Positions 26,069 to 35,435 of a stretch of DNA of 64,000 nt are shown here, piece after piece. The notes under the pieces are model-generated. The model was not told the origin of the DNA. It saw only the letters and a program-made list of their open reading frames with translations, and did no database searches. The stretch spans positions 124,001-188,000 of the forward strand of contig NZ_BBNM01000003.1 in assembly GCF_000760595.1 (NCBI RefSeq), written 5' to 3'. Position 1 is the first letter of the stretch. Every line of letters starts with the position of its first letter. Origin of the DNA: Acinetobacter soli (GTDB taxonomy: Bacteria; Pseudomonadota; Gammaproteobacteria; Pseudomonadales; Moraxellaceae). Made by a program: the position numbers and the translations under genes.

Positions 26069-26944
26069 TTAAGTGCGCCAAATTCGCGGAAATTCTTCAT
26101 CTAGATTGAGCCAGTAGCGACGCAATCGAGCGCGTATGGCAGCAAATGCATCATGACATTGCCGAACATCATCACCTAAATAACGGGCACAGAGCACATC
26201 ATCGAGTAGAGTCAGTGTTACTGGTGCATCCATACGCATGATCAATTCTCGAATCAGCTCAACATGCTGCTCAAGATCGACTTTAGCGCGATGTGTTTCA
26301 GGTGCAACCGCCCACAAACTGGCCATTACGGCGCGTCCGTTCATGCCTAAACATGATCGTAACCAGCGATCATTTCCTGTAAAGCGCAGTGTGTCGGCAA
26401 CCAGTAGTTTCTGATCACGATATAACGTAAATATATTGCGATAAGCACCGTCAGAAAATGTCTCCGCGCGAGCCTGACGCCCAAGAACCAGCATATCCCA
26501 TCCAATAAAACTGGCGGCTTGATCAAGATGAATGGTGGTTTCCGACTGCGCATTTGCACCATCGTAGAGCATAGTTTCCTGAGGAAGCCATTCTAAAATC
26601 GAACGTCCTCGTGCATTTAAATAAATATGTTGCGCAGCTGGTTTGCCATTGGTTCGATACCATTTTCCAGCTCCTGGAGTCGTCACAACTGCATGTGCGC
26701 CTTCTTCTGTATATATCTGAAAAGTTAAATGATCTCCCCCCGCAATACCTGCTGGTGGATGCACCAATATTGCATGACATACACCCGTTTTTTCAGGCCA
26801 TAGCATTTTTTGCACCCGAACAGGTCCGTGATGCTTTCTATGCTTCATAATGGTGCGCTCACCATCATCATGAAAGCCTAATTCGAGTTGGGCATACCAC
26901 AAAGCTTTGGATCTTTGGATGTGAAAGTCCTGTGGCTGATTCAT
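26069..26944 (-). CDS. ureD: Urease accessory protein UreD (UreH)
   Basis: The 291-residue scaffold accessory protein that binds apo-urease and UreF during nickel loading. The characteristic segments are [29 protein letters not shown] and [13 protein letters not shown]. It is the first gene of the urease operon. A sigma-54-like promoter lies 43-59 bp before its start codon. Confidence 0.94.
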   Translation of the reverse strand: MNQPQDFHIQRSKALWYAQLELGFHDDGERTIMKHRKHHGPVRVQKMLWPEKTGVCHAILVHPPAGIAGGDHLTFQIYTEEGAHAVVTTPGAGKWYRTNGKPAAQHIYLNARGRSILEWLPQETMLYDGANAQSETTIHLDQAASFIGWDMLVLGRQARAETFSDGAYRNIFTLYRDQKLLVADTLRFTGNDRWLRSCLGMNGRAVMASLWAVAPETHRAKVDLEQHVELIRELIMRMDAPVTLTLLDDVLCARYLGDDVRQCHDAFAAIRARLRRYWLNLDEEFPRIWRT

Positions 26945-26986
26945 GCTGTTCCTTTATGCGACATGTTCTACTGGTCTGATCAGTTA

Positions 26987-27003
26987 AGCAATTTTTGCAC
27001 CAA
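26987..27003 (-). promoter_or_regulatory. Candidate sigma-54 promoter of the urease operon
   Basis: On the minus strand TTGGTGCAAAAATTGCT: the invariant GG and GC pairs are 10 bases apart as required (TGG-N10-GC), with TTGCT matching the -12 element. The start point would be near 26976, giving a leader of about 32 nt. The -24 element is imperfect (TGGTGC for TGGCAC). Confidence 0.5.
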
Positions 27004-27235
27004 GAATTGGCAATTTTTTGAAAGTCTTGCTTAAACGTTTATTTTACATACATTTCAATAGCATAATTTTGGGTACTTTTCTTGTGTTATTTTTCTCCAT
27101 CAAGTGATTGAGATGATTTTGTGATATTGATTAGCCAAAATTTAGTCAATTTTCACAAATAATGACAAGGTTTTAGCGCCACAATACCGATAGAATAGCG
27201 GGCTTAACGACCACCCTAACCTAATTGTTCTGATA

Positions 27236-27562
27236 ATGAAAACCCTGACAATATTAATAAGTTGTGCCGCACTCTCTGGTTGTGTAATCGGAAGCTCAAA
27301 TGAAGTGAAACGTGCTGAAAAATTGCTGCAAAATTTCGAGTGTAAAAATCTCGAAACTACCGAAATTCCGCACAGTTCGATCAACAGCTTTCATCAGCAA
27401 TCTCTAGCAACCAGTAAAGCCAAGGCCACAAGCTATGTTGAACAATTTAAATCGGGCGATGCAACATTTAAAATGCCACTCGATGAAGCCGTACAACAAC
27501 AATTACAACGTTATAAAGCAGCCTGCCAGGCATTGGGTGGTATTAATCCTGAGTTGAAATAA
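27236..27562 (+). CDS. Small lipoprotein, unknown function
   Basis: A 108-residue protein with a lipoprotein signal (LISCAALSGC, lipidated Cys about 16). The mature part is helical with two further Cys, in FECKNLET and KAACQALGG, which may form a disulfide. It is transcribed divergently from the urease operon; no named family is recognised. An NlpE-like lipoprotein gene follows after 111 bp. Confidence 0.65.
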   Translation: MKTLTILISCAALSGCVIGSSNEVKRAEKLLQNFECKNLETTEIPHSSINSFHQQSLATSKAKATSYVEQFKSGDATFKMPLDEAVQQQLQRYKAACQALGGINPELK

Positions 27563-27673
27563 ACTGATACTTATGAGGGAATGTTCTACCTAATCTTACA
27601 TTTCAATTATTTAACTGGCTTGATTTTTTTTATAGGCTGGGCATCCATTAAATAAATAATGATTGGGTAAAAC

Positions 27674-28159
27674 ATGAAAAAATCGTTATTGGCGCTTGCA
27701 TTGACCAGTTTGGTTTTAGCCGCTTGTTCAAAATCTGAAAATAAAACAGATGCTGCTACCGCTGAACAGCATAGTCAAGCCGCATCTGAGGTTAAACACG
27801 ACCAGCATCAAGCCCATGATATGACGCATACTGCTGAAAATTCACTGGATTGGTCGGGTGATTATCAAGGTAAATTGCCGTGTGCCGACTGCGAAGGCAT
27901 TCAAACTGAGCTTCAGTTAAACGACGACAAAACCTATGTACTTAAAGAAACGTATTTAGGTAAAGGCGATGGTAAGCCGTTTGAAACCAAAGGAAGCTTT
28001 ACATTTGACTCAAAAAATCCATCGATGATTGTATTAGATCAGAAGTCTGAACAGCGTAAATTCTTTATTGGTGAAAATACTGCAACAGCACTTGATTTGG
28101 AAGGCAACAAAATTGACGGTAGTTTGGCTGAATATTATGTTTTAAAAAAGAAAAGTTAA
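27674..28159 (+). CDS. NlpE N-terminal-domain copper-type lipoprotein
   Basis: A 161-residue lipoprotein with lipobox LVLAAC (Cys 18), a His-rich linker (HSQAASEVKHDQHQAHDMTH) and an NlpE N-terminal domain: WSGDYQGKLPCADCEGIQTEL, with the CxxC typical of this family. E. coli NlpE senses surface and lipoprotein-sorting stress via Cpx and affects copper tolerance; this protein has only the N-terminal domain. The His and Cys residues suggest metal binding. A bidirectional terminator separates it from aceA. Confidence 0.85.
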   Translation: MKKSLLALALTSLVLAACSKSENKTDAATAEQHSQAASEVKHDQHQAHDMTHTAENSLDWSGDYQGKLPCADCEGIQTELQLNDDKTYVLKETYLGKGDGKPFETKGSFTFDSKNPSMIVLDQKSEQRKFFIGENTATALDLEGNKIDGSLAEYYVLKKKS

Positions 28160-28170
28160 ATTTGCATCAA

Positions 28171-28196
28171 AAAACCCTGCGATTGCAGGGTTTTTT
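28171..28196. terminator. Bidirectional terminator between nlpE-like gene and aceA
   Basis: AAAACCCTGC-GATT-GCAGGGTTTTTT: a 10-bp stem with A and T runs on either side, serving both convergent genes. Confidence 0.9.
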
Positions 28197-28210
28197 CTTT
28201 CTTTACTCAA

Positions 28211-29815
28211 TTAGTGAGCAGAGAACTGATTCATTGTATTTTTGCTTGCATCACCAGCTTTGAGTGCTTGCTCACCAGAGAAGATCTCTTTGTGGTCATC
28301 ACCGATGTCAGAACCCGCCATTGCTTGGTGTTTCACACATGCAATACCGCCACGGATTTCTTTACGCTGAACACCCGCAACATAAGCCAACATACCTTCT
28401 TCACCAAAGTAGCCTTTTGCCAACTCATGTGTAGACAATGCAGCAGTGTGGTAAGTCGGTAGTGTAATCAAGTGATGGAATACACCCGCTTCACGTGCAG
28501 CATCTGCTTGGAAGGTACGGATTTTTTCGTCTGCATCGGCAGCCAATTCCGTGTTGTCATATTCAGCGCTCATCAACTTAGCACGATCGTAGGCAGAAAC
28601 GTCTTTGCCTTCAGCAGCCCAACGGTCATAAGATTGCTGACGGAAGTTCAGTGTCCAGTTGAATGATGGACTATTGTTATAGACCAGTTTTGCATTTGGA
28701 ACCACTTCTTTCACACGATTCACCATGTGTGCAATTTCAGCTACGTTTGGTGTTGGTGTTTCAATCCACAGCATGTCTGCACCATTTTGCAAGCTGGTGA
28801 CACAGTCAAGTACCACGCGGTCGATTTGTGTGCCTTCACGGAACTGATACAAGCCAGACGCCAAACGTTTAGGACGATGCAACTTACCATCACGCTTGAT
28901 TAAGATCTCATCATCACTTGCTTCAGCAATATCGATTTCTTGTGTATCGAGATAGCTGATGTATTGAGATGCCAAGTCGCCTTTTTCTTTCGACACTGGA
29001 ATTTTTTGAGTCAAATCCGCGCCTTCAGAGTCAGTACGTGCAACAATCACACCCTCATCAATTCCAAGTTCAATAAATGCAAAACGTACTGCATTGATTT
29101 TTGCAAGGAAATCTTCATGTGGAACAGTTACTTTACCTGCTTGATGACCACACTGTTTTGCGTCAGAAACTTGGTTTTCGATTTGGATCGCACATGCACC
29201 CGCTTCGATCATTTTTTTAGTCAAAAGGTAAGTTGCTTCTTCATTACCGAAGCCAGCATCGATGTCGGCAATGATTGGCACAACATGCGTTTCGAAGTTG
29301 TCAATTTGCGCTTCAATTTCTTTGGCTTTCGCTGTATCACCTGCTGCTTCAGCTTTTTGTAATGCACGGAACAAATCGTTCAGTTCTTTAGCATCTGCTT
29401 GACGCAAGAAGGTATAGATTTCTTCGATCAATGCAGGAACAGATGTTTTTTCATGCATAGATTGGTCAGGAAGTGGACCAAATTCAGAACGAAGTGCAGC
29501 AACCATCCAGCCTGATAGATAAATATAACGCTTAGATGTCGTGCCAAAATATTTTTTGTTGGCAATCATTTTTTGTTGTGCAATAAAACCATGCCAGCAA
29601 CCCAAAGACTGAGTATATTTGCTAGTGTCCGCATCGTATTCAGCCATGTCTTGACGCATGATGGACGCTGTATACTTGGCAATGTCTAAACCTGTACGGA
29701 AACGGTTTTGAACAATCATACGAGCTGCATCTTCTGCACGGATTGCATTCCACGTGCCACCTAATTTGTCCTTAACGGTACGAACGTGCTCTAAAGCTGA
29801 TTGATATGTAGTCAT
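28211..29815 (-). CDS. aceA: Isocitrate lyase (long form)
   Basis: A 534-residue isocitrate lyase, which splits isocitrate into glyoxylate and succinate for growth on acetate and fatty acids. The active-site loop is KQCGHQAGK (Cys about 222) and the metal-binding IIADIDAGFGNEEA lies upstream. The length matches the Pseudomonas/Acinetobacter-type enzyme rather than the 434-residue E. coli AceA. No malate synthase or isocitrate dehydrogenase kinase is adjacent. A LysR gene is divergent across a 594-bp region. Confidence 0.95.
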   Translation of the reverse strand: MTTYQSALEHVRTVKDKLGGTWNAIRAEDAARMIVQNRFRTGLDIAKYTASIMRQDMAEYDADTSKYTQSLGCWHGFIAQQKMIANKKYFGTTSKRYIYLSGWMVAALRSEFGPLPDQSMHEKTSVPALIEEIYTFLRQADAKELNDLFRALQKAEAAGDTAKAKEIEAQIDNFETHVVPIIADIDAGFGNEEATYLLTKKMIEAGACAIQIENQVSDAKQCGHQAGKVTVPHEDFLAKINAVRFAFIELGIDEGVIVARTDSEGADLTQKIPVSKEKGDLASQYISYLDTQEIDIAEASDDEILIKRDGKLHRPKRLASGLYQFREGTQIDRVVLDCVTSLQNGADMLWIETPTPNVAEIAHMVNRVKEVVPNAKLVYNNSPSFNWTLNFRQQSYDRWAAEGKDVSAYDRAKLMSAEYDNTELAADADEKIRTFQADAAREAGVFHHLITLPTYHTAALSTHELAKGYFGEEGMLAYVAGVQRKEIRGGIACVKHQAMAGSDIGDDHKEIFSGEQALKAGDASKNTMNQFSAH

Positions 29816-30189
29816 GATATTGCCCTATAATCATTTTGGGTTGATCGAAGTTCCAGTTCAAAATCAGATTAAATTATTTGACTAGATTTTGTACTGTTCT
29901 TCGCTATGAATACAGCTTAGTAGTTGCAAAAAAATTAATCCAATATTCTAAGCTAATTTTCGGTATTTATTTAAAAAATACATAGATAAAAGTCGTAATA
30001 TAATTAAAATACCACATACTAAGCTTTTGTTATTTAATAAATAAAAATAATCATTAAGCTGATTTAAAATGACGCTATCGTGTTAATTTTGATATTAGAC
30101 TTAAGTCGACTCCGCTATTTTAGATCAAATAAAAAACAAATTATCGATCAAAATTGCCAGTGCGATTGCATTTTTTATCAGATATAATT

Positions 30190-30210
30190 GTTGCACGTAG
30201 TAGATGCAAC
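30190..30210. promoter_or_regulatory. Candidate LysR-type operator
   Basis: GTTGCA-N9-TGCAAC, a perfect 6-bp dyad containing a T-N11-A core, as expected for a LysR-type regulator binding site. It lies about 200 bp before the LysR gene and 375 bp before aceA. Confidence 0.4.
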
Positions 30211-30339
30211 TGATCAATTTTTGTATTTTACTCATCATCATTATGTACTTGTCATTGAATCTGTACCGCGATGGTTCATGTTTTTGTTGATGACTCGAAA
30301 TTTCTGCTTTTATTCGATATGGTCTTTTTTGTGTTTACG

Positions 30340-30380
30340 TTGACACAAATCAAATGAACTGTGGCATAATCAAATATAAT
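30340..30380 (+). promoter_or_regulatory. Candidate promoter of the LysR gene
   Basis: TTGACA at 30340-30345 with CATAAT at 30365-30370 (19-base spacer), and a perfect TATAAT at 30375-30380. The spacing of the first pair is long, so the exact -10 is uncertain. Confidence 0.45.
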
Positions 30381-30409
30381 TTTCTTTTTTTATTCTCGGT
30401 ATTTTTTTT

Positions 30410-31399
30410 ATGAATCTAGAGCGAGTTGACCTCAATCTATTAATTTATCTTGATGTACTACTTCGCGAAAAGAACGTTACTCGTGCAGCTGAACAATTGG
30501 GTGTTACCCAACCTGCCATGAGTAATATTCTACGCCGTTTACGCAATTTATTTAATGATCCGTTGTTAATTCGTTCATCTGAAGGTATGACACCCACCGA
30601 GCGCGCGCTCGAACTTCAGCCGCGTATTCGCGATGCCTTATCTGATTTGTCGATGATTCTGGAACCGAGAACAGAGTTTCGCCCTTATACAAGCAGTCGC
30701 GTGTTTCGTGTCATGACCTCTGACTACGCCGAAGCAACGCTCATCCCGCGCTTAGTCAAAGCATTACGTTCAGAAGCACCGAATGTCGTGTTAGACTTTC
30801 TCACACCAAGTGACGTTTCATATCGTGACATGGAGCAAGGTAAAGTCGATCTTGCGATTAACCGTTTCAATGAAATTCCACAAAGTTTTCATCAGGTTCT
30901 GGTTTGGCGTGACAGTTTTAGCTGCTTATTAAATGACAAGCACCCTGCTGTTCAGCACTTAAATCTAAAAAGCTATCTCGATGCGCAACATATCTGGGTA
31001 TCGAAAACCGGTATGGGCGTGGGATTTGGTGTCAACCCAGACAAGCAAGCGGGCTTAGGCTGGATTGATCAGGCACTTGAACGAATCGGACAAAAACGTA
31101 AAATTTCAGTGTTTACCCGTCATTATCAGATGCCTGCATTATTGGCGCAAAATGTGGATCTGATTGCGACCCTTCCAACACGAATGGCGCGTTTGCAAGC
31201 ACAAAATCCGCGTCTTGTGATAAAAGATCCACCGTTTTATATTCCAGAATTTGAATTAAAAATGGCATGGTGTCCGTTATTACATCATCATCCTGCACAT
31301 CGCTGGTTACGCCAACTGATTCTTTTTGTTGCTCGACAAATGATCGAAGAAGAAAATCGTGAATTTATCACCAATAACTCACAGTTTTCTCATTACTAA
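30410..31399 (+). CDS. LysR family transcriptional regulator divergent from aceA
   Basis: A 329-residue LysR-type regulator. The N-terminal winged helix is DLNLLIYLDVLLREKNVTRA followed by AEQLGVTQPAMSNILRRLR (recognition helix about residues 32-52), then a linker helix and a NodD/DntR-like effector domain. Divergent position suggests control of aceA or autoregulation, but the inducer is unknown. A long basic/acidic tail ends the protein. Confidence 0.85.
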   Translation: MNLERVDLNLLIYLDVLLREKNVTRAAEQLGVTQPAMSNILRRLRNLFNDPLLIRSSEGMTPTERALELQPRIRDALSDLSMILEPRTEFRPYTSSRVFRVMTSDYAEATLIPRLVKALRSEAPNVVLDFLTPSDVSYRDMEQGKVDLAINRFNEIPQSFHQVLVWRDSFSCLLNDKHPAVQHLNLKSYLDAQHIWVSKTGMGVGFGVNPDKQAGLGWIDQALERIGQKRKISVFTRHYQMPALLAQNVDLIATLPTRMARLQAQNPRLVIKDPPFYIPEFELKMAWCPLLHHHPAHRWLRQLILFVARQMIEEENREFITNNSQFSHY

Positions 31400-31520
31400 T
31401 TGAAATTTTTCTTAAATTCTTCTTTTTTCACGCTTATACTAATTTAAAACAGAGGTAGTCTGACTACCTCACTATTTTTTATCTAAGTTTTCGCAAAATA
31501 ACCAATACAACAGGTGAACT

Positions 31521-32843
31521 GTGAGTCTCTTTCAAAATGCCATCATCATCATGATGCTGATTGTTGCGGCTGGTTTTTTATCACTCACTGAAATTGCGCT
31601 AGCGGGCGCGCGCAAAGTCAAACTGAAAATCCTGGCCGAATCTGGTGATGAACGCGCCCAAAAGGTGTTGGATTTGCAGGCGCAATCTGCAGATTTCTTT
31701 GCCGCATCGCAAATAGGCTTAAATGCTGTTGCGATACTCGGGGGTATTTTAGGTGAGGCCGCATTTCGGCCATTTTTTGTCGAACTGATTGATCGCGTCT
31801 ACGACGGCCCTTGGACCGAAACCATTGGCTTTAGCTTATCGTTTACCTTTGTTACCTCGTTATTTATTTTATTTGCCGACCTCATGCCAAAGCGCTTGGC
31901 CATGATTGCACCTGAAAAAATCGCGGTCAGTGTTATTGAACCTATTCAGATCTTTATTAAAGTCTGCAAGCCATTGGCGTGGCTGATTAATGCGATCGCG
32001 AATATGTTGTTCCGTTTATTTAAGGTCAATACCATTCGTGATGACAACATTACCTTCGATGACATTTCAGCAGTCATGGAAGCTGGTGCGCAGGCTGGTG
32101 TATTACAAAAACAAGAGCATCATTTTATTGAGAATGTTTTTGAGCTAGAAGAACGAACGGTTCCTTCGAGCATGACCACGCGTGAAAACATTGTGTATTT
32201 TACACTCGATGAGACCGATGAAAGCATTCGTCAAAAACTGGCTGAGTATCCGTATTCGAAGTTTTTGGTGTGTAATGCACATATCGATCAGGTGATTGGT
32301 TATGTAGATGCCAAAGATATTTTGGTGCGGATTTTGAAAAATCAATCTTTGATTCAACTCAAAGAAAATACCATCCGAACCGTTTTAACCATTCCCGATA
32401 CACTCACCCTTTCTGAGGTACTTGATCGATTCCGATCGACCAAGGAAAAATTTGCGGTCGTTATCAATGAATACGCTTGGGTTGTTGGTGTCATTACCCT
32501 CAGTGATATCATGATTACTGTGATGGGTGATTGGGTCACTCCAATGGATGAAGAGCTACAAATTATTAAGCGCGATAATAATTCTTGGCTTATAGACGGT
32601 GGCACACCAATTGAAGATCTTAAACATGCGCTTGAGATCGATGAAATGCCTGATGAAGAAAACTATGAAACACTGGCAGGTTTTATGATGTATCAATTAC
32701 GCAAAATCCCTCGCCCTGCCGATACAGTTGAATTTTCAGGATTCAAATTTGAGGTGGTCGATGTGGATCACTATAAAATTGACCAGTTGCTGGTCACGCG
32801 TATTCTTGAAAAACCAGAAGAGCATATTTTACTCGATCATTAA
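31521..32843 (+). CDS. CNNM/CorC-type membrane protein with CBS domains
   Basis: A 440-residue protein of the hemolysin/CorC family: CNNM (DUF21) transmembrane domain at about residues 1-180 (three to four helices, with GLNAVAILGGILGE and FADLMPKRLA), two CBS domains at about 205-325 and a CorC_HlyC C-terminal domain (about 340-430). Members are linked to magnesium or cobalt efflux or resistance. The GTG start at 31521 is supported by AGGTG a few bases upstream. It is monocistronic with a terminator. Confidence 0.88.
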   Translation: MSLFQNAIIIMMLIVAAGFLSLTEIALAGARKVKLKILAESGDERAQKVLDLQAQSADFFAASQIGLNAVAILGGILGEAAFRPFFVELIDRVYDGPWTETIGFSLSFTFVTSLFILFADLMPKRLAMIAPEKIAVSVIEPIQIFIKVCKPLAWLINAIANMLFRLFKVNTIRDDNITFDDISAVMEAGAQAGVLQKQEHHFIENVFELEERTVPSSMTTRENIVYFTLDETDESIRQKLAEYPYSKFLVCNAHIDQVIGYVDAKDILVRILKNQSLIQLKENTIRTVLTIPDTLTLSEVLDRFRSTKEKFAVVINEYAWVVGVITLSDIMITVMGDWVTPMDEELQIIKRDNNSWLIDGGTPIEDLKHALEIDEMPDEENYETLAGFMMYQLRKIPRPADTVEFSGFKFEVVDVDHYKIDQLLVTRILEKPEEHILLDH

Positions 32844-32861
32844 TCTGGTTTCTAAGAAATC

Positions 32862-32891
32862 AAAAATGCCTCTTAAGTGAGGCATTTTTTT
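32862..32891 (+). terminator. Terminator after the CNNM/CBS gene
   Basis: AAAAATGCCTC-TTAAGT-GAGGCATTTTTTT: an 11-bp stem with a T run. Confidence 0.9.
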
Positions 32892-32974
32892 ATCATTCAA
32901 AGCGATCGCTCGTAATCTAGATGAATGTACCTGAATGTTTAATACAGCAAGACACATTTCTCTAGATATAGCAA

Positions 32975-33475
32975 TTAAGCAAGTAATGCATCGATCAGTG
33001 CCTGATAATGAATCTGAATATCTTCAGCCAAAATTTTATATGCATTATCAAACTGAACCATTGGCCAGCCTTGTTTCCAAAATGGGAAAATATCGTGTAA
33101 ATCTTTGGTCACAATACTGTCTTCACGCGTAATTGCTTGAGCAATTTGCGCCAAGACTTGTGCTGTTTGTGCACCATCTACGGCCATATAATCGATGCCA
33201 CGTGCTTTTAAAATACGAATACGATCTTTTTTATACCGAATTTTTTTTGCTTGTGTAGAATTTAGGCCCAGTGCTAACGTTACTGCTTCTACAAATTTTT
33301 CTTCAAAGTTTTGATTTAAAGCCACAATTGCCTGTTTGTGTGCCTCTTGTCGCCCTGCTTTGCCCCCGTTACGAATAATCTCTTTCGCTTCGATATCTAG
33401 CTCGTCTTTTTTCATCGACTGTAAAATATCTAAAATTTCGATATCGCTTAAAGATTCATGAGACTGTTCTGTCAT
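32975..33475 (-). CDS. Hypothetical soluble protein
   Basis: A 166-residue protein with no signal peptide or membrane helix, mixed alpha and rich in charged residues. Visible stretches are GGKAGRQEAHKQAIVALNQN and KKIRYKKDRIRILKARGIDY. I do not recognise the family. It is a single gene between a plus-strand terminator and a 560-bp intergenic region. Confidence 0.65.
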   Translation of the reverse strand: MTEQSHESLSDIEILDILQSMKKDELDIEAKEIIRNGGKAGRQEAHKQAIVALNQNFEEKFVEAVTLALGLNSTQAKKIRYKKDRIRILKARGIDYMAVDGAQTAQVLAQIAQAITREDSIVTKDLHDIFPFWKQGWPMVQFDNAYKILAEDIQIHYQALIDALLA

Positions 33476-34035
33476 GGGAGTCCTTGGGAAAAATGAAAGA
33501 TATATTGTCTCATAAAAGTCACTCTAAAACAGAATAAAACGAAAGGAAAAGCACAGTGTTTATTACGCCACTTTGTATATTCAACGCGCTTTTCAACGTC
33601 ATATTTCACGTTGAAATATGAAAAATTCATCAATAGATTATGCGGCGTAGTGTATCGTTTTGAAATTTTTATATTTATCTTTGGTCAGAATATATCTTTT
33701 AAGCGCTCAAGTGATTTCTCTTAATGATTTCAATCTATATCAGTGTACACGCGAGAAGTTGCAATGTTTTTGTTCAAAAAATGAAATAAGATGGATAAGC
33801 AGAATCATTCGAAATAATCAATGTTTTTGATCCTTTTACACAGATTCAGATACAAAACCGCACCAGTTAAGTGCAAAAATAATTTTAAAAATTACAGACT
33901 TATATTTTTTTTAAGACTTTAGTCGCATAGACACATTCTGCAATTGTACTTTTAAGAAAAATTAATGAATATACGCAGGTTCTAAAATTTTGAACAATTA
34001 TATAAGTATTATTTTTTGGGCTAAGGATTGCGCAC
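33476..34035. other. 560-bp AT-rich intergenic region
   Basis: No ORF with coding character. It holds the inverted repeat at 33600-33620 and, at its right end, an AAGGA Shine-Dalgarno (near 34024) for the CitMHS gene. I see no recognised promoter or RNA. Confidence 0.6.
33600..33620. repeat. Perfect 9-bp inverted repeat with neighbouring half-sites
   Basis: CATATTTCA-CGT-TGAAATATG. Two TTCAACG copies lie just to the left (near 33580 and 33592), of which CGTTGAA inside the dyad is the inverse. It could be an operator for either flanking gene. Confidence 0.4.
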
Positions 34036-35376
34036 ATGCTTACTTTTTTAGGTATCAGCATGATCATGTGTTTTATGTACTTGATCATGACAAAACGCCT
34101 CAGTGCAATGGTTGCACTTATTCTCATTCCTGTTTTGTTCGCACTCATCGGTTGGGGGCTGGGCTTTCATTTTGATAGTTTAAGCCACATTGAAATTACC
34201 AAATTAGGCGAAACCATGCTAGATGGTATCAAAAAGCTCGCACCCACTGGTGTGATGTTACTTTTTGCCATCATGTATTTTGCATTGATGATCGATTCAG
34301 GTTTGTTTGACCCTTCAATCAAGTGGATTCTCAAAAAAGTAAAGGGCGATCCGCTTAAAATTACGCTTGGTACTGTTTTTCTGACCTTGACCGTTTCTCT
34401 AGATGGTGATGGATCGACCACCTATATGATTTGTGTTGCGGCCATGATGCCTCTTTATAAACGTATTGGCATGAATCCACTGGTAATGACGTGCTTAATG
34501 CTGCTTTGTAGTGGTGTGATGAATCTTACACCATGGGGCGGCCCAACAGCACGTGCTGCCAGTGCCTTGCAAGTCGATGCAAGTGCTGTCTTTATTCCAA
34601 TGATCCCATCAATGGTCATAGCAGCAGCATGGTTATTTGCATTGGCCTATATGTATGGCAAATATGAACGTAAACGTTTGGGTGTAATTGAAATGGGTGA
34701 CATCAGTCACGCAGACAATCTGACCATTTCAAAAGACCCAGAAGCACAGCGTCCACATCTTCGCTGGTTTAACGGAATTTTAACGATAGTTTTAATGGCA
34801 GCATTGGTCAAAGGCATTTTACCTATGGCTATTCTGTTCATGCTCGGTTTCTGTATTGCGCTTGTGGTCAACTATCCTGATCTTCAAATGCAGAAAAAAC
34901 GTATCGCGATGCACGCAGATAGCGTATTGGCGGTTGTCGGGGTGATTTTTGCAGCAGGTGTTTTTACCGGTATTTTAACTGGTACAGGCATGGTTGAAGC
35001 AATGTCTAAAGGCTTTGTTGCTATTATTCCAGACAGCATGGGGCCTTATATGGCACCGATTACAGCCGTACTCAGTATGCCATTAACCTTCTTTATGTCT
35101 AACGATGCCTTCTATTTTGGTGTTCTTCCAATTTTGGCAGAAGCTGCAGGCCACTACGGCATTACGCCAGTTGAAATTGCACGTGCATCAATTGTTGGAC
35201 AACCAATCCACTTACTTTCTCCGCTGGTTCCGTCTACCTACCTTCTTTGTGGTCTGGCTGCAGTTGAGTTTGCAGATCATCAGAAATTCACTTTGAAATG
35301 GGCATTTGTGACTTGCTGTGTACTTTTAGGTAGTGCTTTGGTATTTGGTGTATTTCCACTGGTGAGTCTGGTTTAA
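34036..35376 (+). CDS. CitMHS family citrate-metal symporter
   Basis: A 446-residue inner-membrane transporter with about 11-12 helices. The family signatures are LTVSLDGDGSTTYMICVAAM and NLTPWGGPTARAASALQVDA. Members import citrate complexed with magnesium or calcium along with protons. The second half includes TFFMSNDAFYFGVLPILAEA. The ATG at 34036 follows an AAGGA site. No citrate sensor kinase or lyase is nearby. Confidence 0.88.
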   Translation: MLTFLGISMIMCFMYLIMTKRLSAMVALILIPVLFALIGWGLGFHFDSLSHIEITKLGETMLDGIKKLAPTGVMLLFAIMYFALMIDSGLFDPSIKWILKKVKGDPLKITLGTVFLTLTVSLDGDGSTTYMICVAAMMPLYKRIGMNPLVMTCLMLLCSGVMNLTPWGGPTARAASALQVDASAVFIPMIPSMVIAAAWLFALAYMYGKYERKRLGVIEMGDISHADNLTISKDPEAQRPHLRWFNGILTIVLMAALVKGILPMAILFMLGFCIALVVNYPDLQMQKKRIAMHADSVLAVVGVIFAAGVFTGILTGTGMVEAMSKGFVAIIPDSMGPYMAPITAVLSMPLTFFMSNDAFYFGVLPILAEAAGHYGITPVEIARASIVGQPIHLLSPLVPSTYLLCGLAAVEFADHQKFTLKWAFVTCCVLLGSALVFGVFPLVSLV

Positions 35377-35392
35377 TTTCATCTGGCTCCAT

Positions 35393-35421
35393 AAAAAAAA
35401 CCTCCTGATCAGGAGGTTTTT
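35393..35421. terminator. Bidirectional terminator between CitMHS gene and cysN
   Basis: An A8 run, CCTCCT-GATC-AGGAGG and a T7 run form a symmetrical hairpin serving both convergent genes. Confidence 0.92.
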
Positions 35422-35435
35422 TTATGCGTTTTAAA

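Larger units (their letters stand above)
29816..30409. other. 594-bp divergent regulatory region between aceA and a LysR gene
   Basis: Very AT-rich DNA with no convincing ORF. It contains an inverted repeat at 30190-30210 and a promoter-like element before the LysR gene at 30340-30380, both listed separately. The length suggests complex control of aceA. Confidence 0.7.

Noticed and set aside
28940..29362. 140-codon plus-strand frame opposite aceA
   Set aside because: It is a shadow of a conserved enzyme and rich in Cys, Phe and His runs typical of antisense reading.
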